Positions 17,086 through 26,328 are shown, numbered from the stretch's first letter. The stretch: 64,000 nucleotides of DNA from G965230065 sp965230065 (GCA_965230065.1 OZ245942.1:4464001-4528000); one strand, 5' to 3'. The notes: generated from the sequence alone by a model not told the origin. Translations and numbers: made by a program.

Positions 17086-18612
17086 TTAAGACTGCACCTT
17101 CACCATTTCCAGCAAATCTTCCAGATACTCCCGGTTATTAGACAGGCGGGGCACTTTGTTTTGCCCGCCCAGTTTGCCCCTTTTTTTCATCCATTGGTAA
17201 AAGGTGCCGGGGGCAGCCACATGCACTACCGGGCGGCCTACTACCAGGTCTTGTGAGCGTTTGGCATCATAATCGGTGTTGATTTTGCGCAGGGTTTCAT
17301 CCAAAATGTTCGTAAAAGTTTCTACACTTTGTGGGCGCGTTGAAAACTCTATGATCCACTCGTGGCACCCTTTGCTGCCTTCACCAATGTAGCGGGGGGC
17401 TGCCGTAAAATCCTTAAAAGTGGCCCCGGTTTGTTCGCAGGCTGCGGTGATGGCTTTTTCAGCGTTTTCCACAATCACTTCTTCCCCAAAGGCATTGATA
17501 AAGTGCTTGGTACGCCCGCTGATTTTGAAGCGGTAAGGGGAAAGGGAGGTAAACTTAATAGTATCCCCAATTTTGTACCGCCATAGCCCTGAGTTGGTAG
17601 AGATAACCACCGCGTAATTTTTGCCAGTTTCTACCTCACTAATACTTACCGTTTTCGGGTCGTCATTTTCAAACTCCTCGGCAGGAATGAATTCATAAAA
17701 GATGCCATAGTCCAGCATCAACAGCATTTCATCCGAATCTTTTTGGTCTTGAATGCCAAAAAAGCCTTCTGTGGCATTGTACAGTTCCAGGTAATTCATT
17801 TGCCCGGAAGGAATGAGGTTTTTGAAAAGAGGACGATAGGGTGTAAAAGAAACAGCCCCGTGAAAAAAAGCTTCCAGGTGGGGCCACACTTCCAGTATAT
17901 TGTTTTTGCCCCTGATTTCTACTACCCTTTGTATGATAGGGATTGTCCAGGTGGGTACGCCGGTAATGCTGGTTACATTTTCGTGGGCAGTAGCCTGCGC
18001 CATTTTTTCAATCTTTTCCTCCCACTGGTCCATCAGTGCAATTTCCATACTGGGAACCCGGATAAATTGTGCCCATATGGGCAGGTTTTTCATGAGCACG
18101 GCCGAAACATCCCCGTAATGAGATTTTGCCTTTTCATCCAGTGGGTTAATTTGCTGACTGCCACCAATGGCCAGGTTTTTTCCAGAGAACACTTTAGTTT
18201 CAGGGTAATTGTTCACATAGATGGAAAGCATGTCCTTGCCCCCTTTGAAGTGGCAGTCTTCCAGGGCTTCTTCCGATACGGGGATAAACTTACTTTTGGC
18301 ATTGGTAGTGCCCGAAGATTTGGCAAACCACCGTATTTCAGAGGGCCAGAGCACATTTTGTTCCCCTTTCAGCAGCCTGTCAATATAGGGGTAAAAAGCT
18401 TCGTAGTTGGTCACCGGTACCTGCTCTTTATAGGCCGGGTACTTGTTAATATCTTTAAAACCGTGGGCTTTACCAAATTCGGTATTTTTGGCTTTCTGCA
18501 TCAGGCTGGTGAGTACTTCATTTTGTACTTCTACCGGGTACTTCATGAACAATTCTATCTGATGGATCCGTTTTTTCATGATCCACCGCATTACCGAATT
18601 CAGTATTTCCAT
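17086..18612 (-). CDS. GH3-family acyl-acid amidosynthetase-like protein
   Basis: 508 residues matching the GH3 fold of the ANL adenylating superfamily. The ATP-binding segment KSSGTTNAKSKFIPVSEE starts near residue 98, the acyl-site loop ELYNATEGFFGIQ is present, and YKIGDTIKFTSL and RTKHFINAFGEEV mark the hinge and C-terminal domain. Plant GH3 proteins join auxin or jasmonate to amino acids; the substrate of the bacterial form is unknown. The gene lies upstream of an inverted-repeat gap and downstream of lptB on the same strand. Confidence 0.88.
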   Translation of the reverse strand: MEILNSVMRWIMKKRIHQIELFMKYPVEVQNEVLTSLMQKAKNTEFGKAHGFKDINKYPAYKEQVPVTNYEAFYPYIDRLLKGEQNVLWPSEIRWFAKSSGTTNAKSKFIPVSEEALEDCHFKGGKDMLSIYVNNYPETKVFSGKNLAIGGSQQINPLDEKAKSHYGDVSAVLMKNLPIWAQFIRVPSMEIALMDQWEEKIEKMAQATAHENVTSITGVPTWTIPIIQRVVEIRGKNNILEVWPHLEAFFHGAVSFTPYRPLFKNLIPSGQMNYLELYNATEGFFGIQDQKDSDEMLLMLDYGIFYEFIPAEEFENDDPKTVSISEVETGKNYAVVISTNSGLWRYKIGDTIKFTSLSPYRFKISGRTKHFINAFGEEVIVENAEKAITAACEQTGATFKDFTAAPRYIGEGSKGCHEWIIEFSTRPQSVETFTNILDETLRKINTDYDAKRSQDLVVGRPVVHVAAPGTFYQWMKKRGKLGGQNKVPRLSNNREYLEDLLEMVKVQS

Positions 18613-18625
18613 TTTTGTGGTTTCT

Positions 18626-18674
18626 GGTTTCTGGATGCTAGATGCTGGATACTAGTCGCTACCATCCAGAAACC
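18626..18674. repeat. Intergenic inverted repeat (CTGGTTTCTGG words)
   Basis: Arms 18626-18637 and 18663-18674 are perfect 12-bp complements. The flanks repeat the same words (GATGCTGGAT, CCAGTACCCAG, AACTAGTA), making a longer imperfect palindrome that fills the gap between the lptB stop and the GH3 start. Confidence 0.8.
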
Positions 18675-18700
18675 AGTACCCAGAACCCAGCAACTAGTAT

Positions 18701-19438
18701 TTAAACTTTCCTTCTTAATTCAAAATGCTGCCCTAAGTATACCCTGCGTACCTGTTCGTCGGCCGCCAGTTCTTCGGCACTGCCTGCTTTCAGGAGCTTT
18801 CCTTCAAACATAAGGTAGGCCCGGTCGGTAATAGAAAGGGTTTCGTTTACGTTGTGGTCAGTAATTAATATGCCAATATTTCTTTGCTTAAGCTGTCCTA
18901 CGATGGTTTGAATTTCTTCTACGGCGATGGGGTCAACCCCGGCAAAGGGTTCATCCAGTAAGATAAACTTGGGGTCAACAGCCAAAGCCCGTGCAATTTC
19001 AGTTCTTCTTCTTTCGCCACCTGAAAGCACCAAACCTTTGTTCTTTCGTACATGCGTCAGGCTGAATTCTTCCAGCAACGATTCCACCTTGTCTCGTTGC
19101 TCTTGTTTGGATAACGGTGTCATTTCCAAAACTGCCCGGAGGTTATCTTCTACAGTTAAGCCTCGAAATACGGAAGGTTCCTGTGCCAGATAGCCTATGC
19201 CTTTTTTAGCCCGCCGGTACATGGGCAGGTCCGTGATTTCTTCCTCGCCAAGAAATATCCTGCCCGAGTTCGGTTTGATGAGCCCCACAATCATATAAAA
19301 GGAAGTAGTTTTTCCAGCCCCGTTTGGCCCTAATAACCCTACGATTTCGCCTTGTTCAACAGCAACTGTGATATGATCTACCACAGTACGTGACTTATAT
19401 TTTTTTACCAGGTTTTCTCCCTTTAATGTTAATACCAT
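18701..19438 (-). CDS. lptB: LPS export ABC transporter ATPase LptB
   Basis: 245 residues, typical LptB length. Walker A is GPNGAGKT (37-44), followed by Q-loop YLAQEPSVF, the signature LSGGERRRTEIARAL, Walker B FILLDEPFAGVD and the switch His in TDHNVNETL. The ERRRTEIARAL form of the signature is characteristic of LptB. LptB powers LPS extraction from the inner membrane through LptFG; those partners are not in the window. Confidence 0.94.
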   Translation of the reverse strand: MVLTLKGENLVKKYKSRTVVDHITVAVEQGEIVGLLGPNGAGKTTSFYMIVGLIKPNSGRIFLGEEEITDLPMYRRAKKGIGYLAQEPSVFRGLTVEDNLRAVLEMTPLSKQEQRDKVESLLEEFSLTHVRKNKGLVLSGGERRRTEIARALAVDPKFILLDEPFAGVDPIAVEEIQTIVGQLKQRNIGILITDHNVNETLSITDRAYLMFEGKLLKAGSAEELAADEQVRRVYLGQHFELRRKV

Positions 19439-19534
19439 AAAAAATTACAATCTGTGGAATGAGTTAAACAGGATGATATTATGCCCAAATTCTTTTAACA
19501 GAGAAACTACATGATAATGGCAGCATGTGATGGT

Positions 19535-20191
19535 TTACAGCAGTCCTTCTAAAGATTCATGGTGCTGCTTTTCTGACTGTTGCTTTCTTTCTCGTTTTAG
19601 CTGGAGTTGGTCTACTACGGTGTCATGAAACTTACGATCGCCCGAAACATATTTAATGGTAAGGTACAACCCTTTCTTTACAAACAACCGGTTGTTGTCT
19701 GCATCGGCAACTACTTCTTCGGTGTGCATTTCCCTGTCTATGGAAGAAAAGTATTTGTTATCGAGTACTGTTTCTATTTTTCTCAGGCTGGCCGTGTTCA
19801 GTTCCTTGAATGTATAGCTGCCATAGAAAAAGAAATTATCTAAAAAGTGTAATTGTGCTACTGCCCTGTACCCACCCAGTTTGAATTTGTAAAAGATAAC
19901 CTGGTGGTTTTCTACCCGCTTGCTATTATTGATTTTGTACCGGGGGGTACCCAATGTTTTCTGCACATCATTCAGAGGCGTACCAAAGGGTATATCCCTG
20001 AATTTTATTGCCTGGTTTGAAATAAAGGGAGTCTTTAGGTTTTTATCTACTAATTTGTATATGTTTTTCAGGTTTTCTTCCCGAAAAAGGCTTTTGTAGT
20101 ACTCCTCCCTTGAACTGTAATAGTAGTATGTATGTTCAGCCCTGAGGAGCTTTTTCATCAGGCTTGCAGGCCGAATTCCAAATATTTTCAT
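19535..20191 (-). CDS. Hypothetical protein
   Basis: 218 residues, no signal peptide or membrane segment. The N-terminal third is rich in Tyr and charged residues (HTYYYYSSREEYYKSLFRE), the middle has strands such as VIFYKFKLGGYRAVAQLHFLD, and the C-terminus is basic and Gln/Lys-rich. IPFGTPLNDVQKTLGTP resembles the start of SmpA/OmlA-like domains, but this is weak. No function can be assigned. Confidence 0.6.
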   Translation of the reverse strand: MKIFGIRPASLMKKLLRAEHTYYYYSSREEYYKSLFREENLKNIYKLVDKNLKTPFISNQAIKFRDIPFGTPLNDVQKTLGTPRYKINNSKRVENHQVIFYKFKLGGYRAVAQLHFLDNFFFYGSYTFKELNTASLRKIETVLDNKYFSSIDREMHTEEVVADADNNRLFVKKGLYLTIKYVSGDRKFHDTVVDQLQLKRERKQQSEKQHHESLEGLL

Positions 20192-20367
20192 AAGGTTAGG
20201 TATAAAAGCAAATTAATATTGTAAAACAAACTAACACAATTTCTGAAAGATTATCATCAGATCATGCATTAATTGTAAAAGTTATCATGCTTATTGCCGG
20301 GGATTGATAACTTTTGCCATTGAATATACATATAATCAGACAAAACGTTGATGTTATTTCAACAGTT

Positions 20368-22038
20368 TCACTCTTTATTCAGAAAACTTTCCATATCGTT
20401 TTTCAATTTATCCATATTCGTATCGTAATGTGGCCCGGGCGATTCCTGGCCTGGAAAGTTCTCTACATGTAATGTTTGTGTAGGGAAAGCAAATTTTATT
20501 CCCAATTTTTCGGCCAGTTGTATTACAGAGAGCATTACCTCATGGCGGCAGCGCAATTCTTCTGTCCATGTAGGTACGGCAAAGAAAATGTAGAACATGA
20601 TTTTCAAGGCATAGTCGCCAAATTCATTGAGGTGTATTTCGTAAAAATCTTTACGGGTATGGGGGTGCTGCTCCACCAGTTTTTTTAGGCCATCTACGAA
20701 TAGGTCAATCAGTTCGGCAGGGGTATCGTAATGAATGGCAATTTGTGTATAAAACCTGCGATAATGCCGCAAGCCGTGGTTGTCTATGGTAGAGTCTGCC
20801 AGGTTTGCATTGGGCACATAAGTAAGGGAGTTCCGAAAAGTACGGATGCGGGTAGAACGAAAGCCAACTTCTTCCACAGTTCCGTCAATTTCGCCGGAGG
20901 TAATCCAATGGCCAATCTGAAAGGGCTTATCAATGAATATCATCAACGAGCCGAAAAAGTTTTTCAACGTATCCTGGGCTGCCAGGGCAAGGGCCAGGCC
21001 ACCAATAGAAATACCTGTGAGCAGGGCGGTGATGTTGAAATTCAGATTTTGTAAAACAAACAACCCTCCTACTACAACTACCACAACTTTCAATACTTTT
21101 CTGAGCAAAATCACCAACTGGTCGTCCAGGGTGCCCGGGGTTTTGGAAGCCAGCTTTTCAAAATACAGCGTAAGCAGGTCAATGAGCCTGTACACCACCA
21201 TAATACCAAAAACAGGCAACAAAGCCCTGATGGCCATGATTACATACTTTCCCTGGATAATGGGCAGTTGTATAATAGGGATGAGCAGCATCAATAACGA
21301 GAAAGATATGAGCAAACTGAAAGGCTTGGCAACAGGCAGCAAATGCTGATGGGCGATGTCTTTGTACCCATATTTTTTTAGCAACTGGTACAGAAAACGC
21401 TCAAAAACTAATTTGCATACCAAATACACAAAAATGCAGATAATTGCCAGGAAAAGAATGCCTATCCATTGCCAGAGGTGTAGCCCCAGGTATTTTGTGG
21501 TGCCCAGCTTAGGAAGAAGCCTTAGTAATTTGTCGGTACCAAAGGGGTAAACCAGCGCATACGCCTGGTCTATATTGTCTAAAACTTTCACGGGATATAG
21601 CCATTGATTTCCTGTTTTTTCCAGATATATACCCGGAAATTCCTGGGTGAGTACATGGCGCTGCTTCCCGGAGACAGAGTCGGTGTAATTAGGGGAGGAA
21701 GGTACGTCAGCAATATCAATATAGATACCCCTTCCGTCCAGTATATGTTTGAGTTTGATAGCCGCCTCAATGGCCCGTTCTTCAGTAATTGTTGAAGCCC
21801 CCTGTTGGGAGCGAAGTTGGCGTTCTGCTTCCGACAGTTTGCGTGCAAAAGCTTTGGCAGCGATTGCAGGTTGGTAGCTGTTTTCCTGTAAAAAGCTCAG
21901 ATGGGTAATCAGCGTTTGCTGTGGGGTGGACAGCTCGTATTCGGCAGTGTCAGGCAGTGGTTGTGCATGGACAGCTGCAGTGATGAGAAATAATAAACCG
22001 ATAAATAAAATAGAGAATTTTGCAATTAATACCTTCAT
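20368..22038 (-). CDS. MscS-family mechanosensitive channel with extracytoplasmic N-terminus
   Basis: 556 residues from ATG 22038; a TTG four codons upstream is less likely. A signal peptide ends near AAVHAQ, followed by about 160 residues of periplasmic domain, then four or more membrane helices. The pore helix is GISIGGLALALAAQDTLKNFFGSL, followed by the beta domain (PFQIGHWITSGEIDGTVEEVGFRSTRIRT) and a C-terminal alpha/beta domain. These channels release solutes on osmotic downshift. A second, shorter MscS homologue is at 52303-53184. Confidence 0.9.
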   Translation of the reverse strand: MKVLIAKFSILFIGLLFLITAAVHAQPLPDTAEYELSTPQQTLITHLSFLQENSYQPAIAAKAFARKLSEAERQLRSQQGASTITEERAIEAAIKLKHILDGRGIYIDIADVPSSPNYTDSVSGKQRHVLTQEFPGIYLEKTGNQWLYPVKVLDNIDQAYALVYPFGTDKLLRLLPKLGTTKYLGLHLWQWIGILFLAIICIFVYLVCKLVFERFLYQLLKKYGYKDIAHQHLLPVAKPFSLLISFSLLMLLIPIIQLPIIQGKYVIMAIRALLPVFGIMVVYRLIDLLTLYFEKLASKTPGTLDDQLVILLRKVLKVVVVVVGGLFVLQNLNFNITALLTGISIGGLALALAAQDTLKNFFGSLMIFIDKPFQIGHWITSGEIDGTVEEVGFRSTRIRTFRNSLTYVPNANLADSTIDNHGLRHYRRFYTQIAIHYDTPAELIDLFVDGLKKLVEQHPHTRKDFYEIHLNEFGDYALKIMFYIFFAVPTWTEELRCRHEVMLSVIQLAEKLGIKFAFPTQTLHVENFPGQESPGPHYDTNMDKLKNDMESFLNKE

Positions 22039-22121
22039 TACGACAAACAAAGTTTTGAGAGTTTGAAGGGGTAAAATTACAAAATCCTTTTACAAAAGTG
22101 AGGGAAATATAAAAGAGTAGG

Positions 22122-22166
22122 CAGTAGCAGTAAGCAGTGGCAGTCAATTACTGCCTGCTGCTACTG
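22122..22166. repeat. Intergenic inverted repeat, CAGTAGGCAGT family
   Basis: Arms 22122-22138 and 22150-22166 are complementary at 15 of 17 positions around an 11-nt loop. It lies between the DUF1206 gene stop and the MscS gene start, both on the minus strand. Confidence 0.8.
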
Positions 22167-22214
22167 TTAAGTATGGATTAATTTTATTATTGTGAAACTC
22201 TTCACGCCTGTAGA

Positions 22215-23045
22215 TTATACAGAAGACATATCACGGTAACGGGCTTTGATAAACGTGAATATGCCGTATCCTACCAGCCCGAGGGCCACAATGCCTAGCA
22301 GATAAGGGCCAAACTCTGAACTGGACAGGAAATTGAACGCGCCTTCTGTGCCTTTAGCCTCATTAGGATTGGCTTCAATAGCAGCCCTCAAAAAGAAATA
22401 ACTGATAATACCCATTACTACCCCTCGGGCGATGTATCCGACCATACCGGCTTTCAGCACAACTTCCTGCGCTCTTTTATCCAGGTTTTGCTCTTTTACC
22501 TGATCAGAGAATTTGCCAGACAATGCCCTGTAAAATTGCCAGATGGCTTTCCCCAAGAGGATGGCTGCCACAATGCCCACCAGCCATTGGCCAAGGGGCT
22601 GTTCTAACAATGTGCTCACCAGTTCTTTTTTTCCGCTACCGCCCCCACTGCTGCTACCACCGCCCAGAAATAACAAACTGATGGCATAGTAAGCTAAAAA
22701 TCCGTAGGTAACGCCACTGGCAGCATAGCCCAGCCTGCGGCCAAGTCCTTCCTTACCGTTTCCTTTGTTTTCAGGGTCTTCGAAAGCCTGATAAAATCTC
22801 CAGAAAACATAGAACAAGAGTCCTAGCGTAAGTGCACCCAGCAATATTTGCCCAAAAGGTTGTTGGGCGATAAATTCAATTACCGACTTTGAACCTGAAG
22901 CTTGTCCGCCCAGGTTGAATGCTGCCATGGTTGTTAATACGCCGATCAGGCAATACACAACTCCTTTGGAAGCAATACCGATGCGGGCAAAGTTTTCAAC
23001 CCATTTCTCTTGTTGTACGGCAGTAGTAATGTCATTAGTGTTCAT
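22215..23045 (-). CDS. DUF1206 membrane protein
   Basis: 276 residues from ATG 23045, preferred over the in-frame ATG at 23132 because it begins the DUF1206 homology. The sequence is a threefold repeat, each unit with two helices: GIASKGVVYCLIGVL, GYAASGVTYGFLAYYAI and GMVGYIARGVVMGIISYF, giving six transmembrane helices. A Gly/Ser-rich linker (LGGGSSSGGGSGKK) separates units two and three. The role of the family is unknown. Confidence 0.88.
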   Translation of the reverse strand: MNTNDITTAVQQEKWVENFARIGIASKGVVYCLIGVLTTMAAFNLGGQASGSKSVIEFIAQQPFGQILLGALTLGLLFYVFWRFYQAFEDPENKGNGKEGLGRRLGYAASGVTYGFLAYYAISLLFLGGGSSSGGGSGKKELVSTLLEQPLGQWLVGIVAAILLGKAIWQFYRALSGKFSDQVKEQNLDKRAQEVVLKAGMVGYIARGVVMGIISYFFLRAAIEANPNEAKGTEGAFNFLSSSEFGPYLLGIVALGLVGYGIFTFIKARYRDMSSV

Positions 23046-23372
23046 AAGTTTAAGGTTTTGATAGTTACATCCCTGTATTAGAAATTTTCCTGCCAGCTTA
23101 ATTTTTTCGGATAAACCCCCTGAAAAATGCATTTATTTGAAGCTCATAGGGGACTTTACTATAATCGTGTATTTCATGTATTGAGGGGACTGTGGATTTT
23201 ATACCACGTTTTTGTGGAAGGCAGAAATGTATCCCGAAACTGCAGTTTCGGCATATGCGAACCGAGTAGTCTACTCTTCGGTTTGGCATGTTTTACTCGA
23301 TTGCACTAAGCGTAAAACTTTTTCTTAACTGTTGATGATAACCCTGTGTTTCCCTATAAATTTGCAGTCGCG
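23046..23372. other. 327-bp divergent intergenic region with palindromes
   Basis: Between the divergent DUF1206 and folC genes. It holds a perfect 18-bp palindrome (23234-23251, CCGAAACTGCAGTTTCGG), an adjacent imperfect AACCGA...TCGGTT repeat (about 23260-23283), two copies of AGGGGACT (near 23147 and 23185), and the folC promoter. A related sequence with TAACTGTAG is at about 53315-53340. No reading frame in it looks genuine. Confidence 0.6.
23332..23364 (+). promoter_or_regulatory. Promoter of folC, possibly leaderless transcript
   Basis: TTG (23332-23334) and TAAATTTG (23357-23364) are spaced by 22 bases and match the Bacteroidota promoter. Transcription would begin about 23371, at or next to the ATG at 23373, so the mRNA would have almost no leader. 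This position also argues against the upstream GTG at 23346. Confidence 0.55.
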
Positions 23373-24665
23373 ATGAACTATCAGGAAACATTAGACTATT
23401 TATACAACAGCCTGCCCATGTACCAAAGGGTAGGGGGTACGGCTTTTAAAAAAGACCTGACCAACACTGTGGCTTTGTGCCGGCACCTGGGCAATCCGCA
23501 TAAACGTTTCGCCTCGGTACACATAGCGGGCACCAACGGAAAGGGCAGCTCGGCACACAGCCTGGCTGCCATTTTACAGGCCGCGGGTTACAAAGTTGGG
23601 TTGTACACTTCGCCCCATTTGAGAAGTTTTACCGAAAGGATTAAAATAAATGGCACTGAAATAAGGGAGCAGGCCATAGTTGACTTTGTGCGTGAAAATC
23701 AAAAAGCGATTGAAAAAATCGGGCCTTCATTTTTTGAGATGACCGTAGCCATGGCCTTTGATGCGTTTGCCCGTCAAAAGGTTGATATTGCCGTGGTGGA
23801 AGTGGGGCTGGGCGGAAGGCTGGACTCTACCAATGTGATTACCCCGGAAGTGAGCCTGATTACCAATATCAGCCTCGACCACACCGATATGCTGGGCAAT
23901 ACCCTGGAAGCCATTGCCTTTGAAAAAGCAGGTATTATTAAAGAAAATACCCCGGTGGTGGTGAGCGAACGCCAGCCCGAGGTAGCGCATGTTTTTGAAG
24001 AACAGGCCAAAACGAAGAAGGCGCCCCTGTTTTTTGCGGAAGATCATTACAGCCTGGTCCGTCATGAACAGCAGCCCGGTGAAATTTCTATGGATGTTTT
24101 CCATCAGGGGCGGCAGGTTTTTGCAGATATTGAGGTTTCGGGCGGAGGCTTTTATTATTTAAAAAACATAGCCGGCGTGTTGCAAACCGTGGACGTATTG
24201 GTAAACAAAGGCTGGGAAATTTCGCCCGAAGCCATACGCATTGGGTTGGCAGAAATGCAATCCCTCACCGGACTGAAAGGGCGCTGGCAGGTATTGTCTA
24301 AAAAGCCCCTGACCATTTGTGATACGGCACACAATGAAGCAGGTATTCAAGTGGTTTTGCAACAACTTTTGGCATTACCTTGTAAAAAACTGCACTTTGT
24401 GCTGGGCATGGTGCGCGAAAAAGATGTGGAAAAGATATTGCGCCTCTTTCCGGCACAAGCCCAATACTATTTGTGCCAACCCCAAATTCCCAGGGCTTTG
24501 GAAGTGGAACGCCTGGCATCTGTAGCGGATGCGCTTCATTTGAAGTATGTGGTAGTACCCGAGGTAAACGAAGCCATTGCAAAGGCAAAATCATTGGCTG
24601 GGGACGAAGATATTATTTATATAGGAGGAAGTACGTTTGTGGTGGCAGAAATTGAAAATTTATAA
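23373..24665 (+). CDS. folC: Folylpolyglutamate synthase / dihydrofolate synthase
   Basis: 430 residues from ATG 23373. The P-loop is GTNGKGSS (53-60), followed by Mur-ligase-type motifs: the SPHLRSFTERIKING omega-loop region, FEMTVAMAFDAFA, EVGLGGRLDSTNVI and NISLDHTDMLGNT with the metal-binding His. The C-terminal domain has DTAHNEAGIQV. FolC adds glutamate to dihydropteroate and to reduced folates. Convergent spacing to trmB is short and both are on the plus strand, so they may form an operon. Confidence 0.93.
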   Translation: MNYQETLDYLYNSLPMYQRVGGTAFKKDLTNTVALCRHLGNPHKRFASVHIAGTNGKGSSAHSLAAILQAAGYKVGLYTSPHLRSFTERIKINGTEIREQAIVDFVRENQKAIEKIGPSFFEMTVAMAFDAFARQKVDIAVVEVGLGGRLDSTNVITPEVSLITNISLDHTDMLGNTLEAIAFEKAGIIKENTPVVVSERQPEVAHVFEEQAKTKKAPLFFAEDHYSLVRHEQQPGEISMDVFHQGRQVFADIEVSGGGFYYLKNIAGVLQTVDVLVNKGWEISPEAIRIGLAEMQSLTGLKGRWQVLSKKPLTICDTAHNEAGIQVVLQQLLALPCKKLHFVLGMVREKDVEKILRLFPAQAQYYLCQPQIPRALEVERLASVADALHLKYVVVPEVNEAIAKAKSLAGDEDIIYIGGSTFVVAEIENL

Positions 24666-24667
24666 TA

Positions 24668-24716
24668 AGCTGCAAGCTAATAGCTACAAGCCCCAAGCTA
24701 AGGATGGCTTGCAGCT
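24668..24716. repeat. Intergenic inverted repeat, AGCTACAAGC family
   Basis: Arms 24668-24677 and 24707-24716 are perfect 10-bp complements (AGCTGCAAGC / GCTTGCAGCT). The surrounding 75 bp is built from AGCTA and CAAGC words. It lies between folC and trmB; the same words make the repeat at 63030-63082. Confidence 0.8.
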
Positions 24717-24743
24717 AATAGCTAGTAGCTAAAAGCTAAAACT

Positions 24744-25400
24744 ATGATTAACAAACTGGAGCGATACCGGCAAAACGAAGAGCGCCGGAATGTAATACAA
24801 GCCGGAAAGGCGATTTTTGAGCAGGTGAAAGGGAAATGGAAGGCGCTTTATTTTAAGAATAATTTTCCGCTCACTGTGGAGTTGGGCTGCGGGAGGGGTG
24901 AATATTCCGTGGGGCTGGCGCGCCTGTTCCCAGACAGGAATTTTATTGGTGTTGACATCAAAGGGGCCCGTATTTGGAAAGGCAGTAAGATAGCCGATGA
25001 GGAAAATTTGGAAAATGTAGCCTTTCTGCGCATTCATATCCTTGAAATAGAAAACTTTTTTGAAGAAGGGGAGGTAGATGAAATCTGGATTACTTTTCCG
25101 GACCCCCGCCCCAAAAAAGGGGATGCTAAACTTCGGCTTACACATCCACGGTTTTTGGATATGTACAGGAAAATACTGAGAAAAGGCGGGAAAGTTCACC
25201 TGAAAACTGATAATGACGGCTTTTTTGATTACGCAATGGAAGTGGTACAGGAAAGAAAAGATGTTGAAATACTCGCCCATACCCATGATCTGTACCACTC
25301 TGAACTGAATGCGCTGCATCATGGGTTAAAGACCCGTTACGAGGAAATGTTTACCGAAGAAGGGCACAGCATCAAGTATTTGCAGTTTCAATTTTCATAA
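24744..25400 (+). CDS. trmB: tRNA (guanosine(46)-N7)-methyltransferase
   Basis: 218 residues. The SAM-binding motif is VELGCGRGEY (45-54), followed by FIGVDIKGARIWKG, then FPDPRPKKGDAKLRLTHPRF, the typical TrmB substrate-binding segment, and HLKTDNDGFF. TrmB makes m7G46 in the variable loop of tRNA. It is the last core gene before the accessory island that starts near 25.5 kb. Confidence 0.94.
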   Translation: MINKLERYRQNEERRNVIQAGKAIFEQVKGKWKALYFKNNFPLTVELGCGRGEYSVGLARLFPDRNFIGVDIKGARIWKGSKIADEENLENVAFLRIHILEIENFFEEGEVDEIWITFPDPRPKKGDAKLRLTHPRFLDMYRKILRKGGKVHLKTDNDGFFDYAMEVVQERKDVEILAHTHDLYHSELNALHHGLKTRYEEMFTEEGHSIKYLQFQFS

Positions 25401-25526
25401 TCACTCACAAACGCTTACATAGGCTTAATATACGGATGGACAGTATCTTTTTAGTAACTTGTATGCATAATAACCTACATACCAAAAGGTAAAAAACACC
25501 CGTACATGGATTTTTGGTTAATTATT

Positions 25527-25666
25527 GACAACAAAGCCGTAAATTTACACAAGCATGCATAGCGATTTTTCTGATATCGTGTGTCCATTGACAGCACAAA
25601 GCAACACAAACAGAAAGCTGCTATAACAGAAATAGTCGCTATGCTTCTATACACTCGTTGGTAGCC
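25527..25666 (+). repeat. attC-like site 0 (left border of cassette-like island)
   Basis: An outer GACAAC (25527-25532) and GTTGGTAGCC (25657-25666) bracket an imperfect palindrome: AAGCAT (25551-25556) plus ATAGCGA (25559-25565) pair with TCGCTATGCTT (25636-25646). Core-to-core length is about 130 nt, in the range of long integron attC sites. The first cassette gene starts 10 bases after it. Confidence 0.45.
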
Positions 25667-25675
25667 ATAAGAAGA

Positions 25676-26179
25676 ATGAAAAAAGTAATATTAAATCTGA
25701 TGTTATTATGGATTGTTCCGATGACCTATGGACAATCAGGTCAAATTGATCAGATCAATGCTAAAGTGAAGACGATCGACTCAGATTCTGAATTGACAAA
25801 TAAAGAGTTTGATGCAACTGAGGTGTACGGACATGCATTCGATGGTGGCGGTGAGATTAAGGTTTATGTATCAAATGATCAGCTTCACAAGTTCGAAGAG
25901 CAAATAGGACTATCATTCGGCAGAATCACTACGATAATTTATCTAAAAGATGATGAACCGATTCTAATTATTGATTGCGAAGAAAATTTCAGACGCAATG
26001 ATGATGGAAGTTTTGACTATTCATCTTTGAATAAGGTATTCGAGACTAAAATATATGTGGCTGATGGTGATTCAATTAAAACAATTAAAGAAGGGGAAAG
26101 AATCATGAGCGATAGTAGAAATGGAGTTGAAAAATATTTCCAGAAGATAGAAATGGCGAAAGGATTATTAAAAAAATGA
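25676..26179 (+). CDS. Hypothetical secreted protein in cassette-like unit 1
   Basis: 167 residues from ATG 25676 (an upstream TTG/ATG-less extension is not supported). A signal peptide ends near MTYGQ. The mature protein is acidic with strands GGEIKVYVSNDQL, TTIIYLKDDEPILIIDCEEN and TKIYVADGDSIKTI; no motif is recognised. The gene is AT-richer than the neighbouring core genes. It is flanked by GTTGGTAGCC upstream (25657) and the perfect complement GGCTACCAAC downstream (26184), like the ends of an integron cassette. Confidence 0.7.
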   Translation: MKKVILNLMLLWIVPMTYGQSGQIDQINAKVKTIDSDSELTNKEFDATEVYGHAFDGGGEIKVYVSNDQLHKFEEQIGLSFGRITTIIYLKDDEPILIIDCEENFRRNDDGSFDYSSLNKVFETKIYVADGDSIKTIKEGERIMSDSRNGVEKYFQKIEMAKGLLKK

Positions 26180-26183
26180 ATAC

Positions 26184-26244
26184 GGCTACCAACAACTAAG
26201 GCTTCGTGTGGCCGGAACGGCCTAGCATGAAGCCGATGTTGACT
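26184..26244 (+). repeat. attC-like site 1
   Basis: Order: TACCAAC (26187-26193), GGCTTC (26200-26205), GGCCG (26210-26214), CGGCC (26218-26222), GAAGCC (26229-26234), GTTGACT (26238-26244). The outer, middle and inner blocks pair as nested stems, with CAAC and GTTG at the outside. This matches the R''-L''-L'-R' layout of a short attC (about 57-60 nt). It is the clearest attC candidate in the window. Confidence 0.6.
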
Positions 26245-26303
26245 GAACCGACGCATTGATATTATTCTATGGGGATTAAGTGTAGTTTGAGAAAGGAGAA
26301 TTT

Positions 26304-26328
26304 AGAAAGTTAGGCACTTTCTTTTTTT
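26304..26328 (+). terminator. Rho-independent terminator
   Basis: AGAAAGT (26304-26310) pairs perfectly with ACTTTCT (26316-26322) with loop TAGGC, followed by a T-run to 26328. It would stop transcripts coming from cassette-like unit 1 before the transposase region. Confidence 0.75.

Noticed and set aside
17743..18813. Plus-strand frame of 356 codons
   Set aside because: Fully antisense to the GH3 gene and part of lptB; no recognisable domain.
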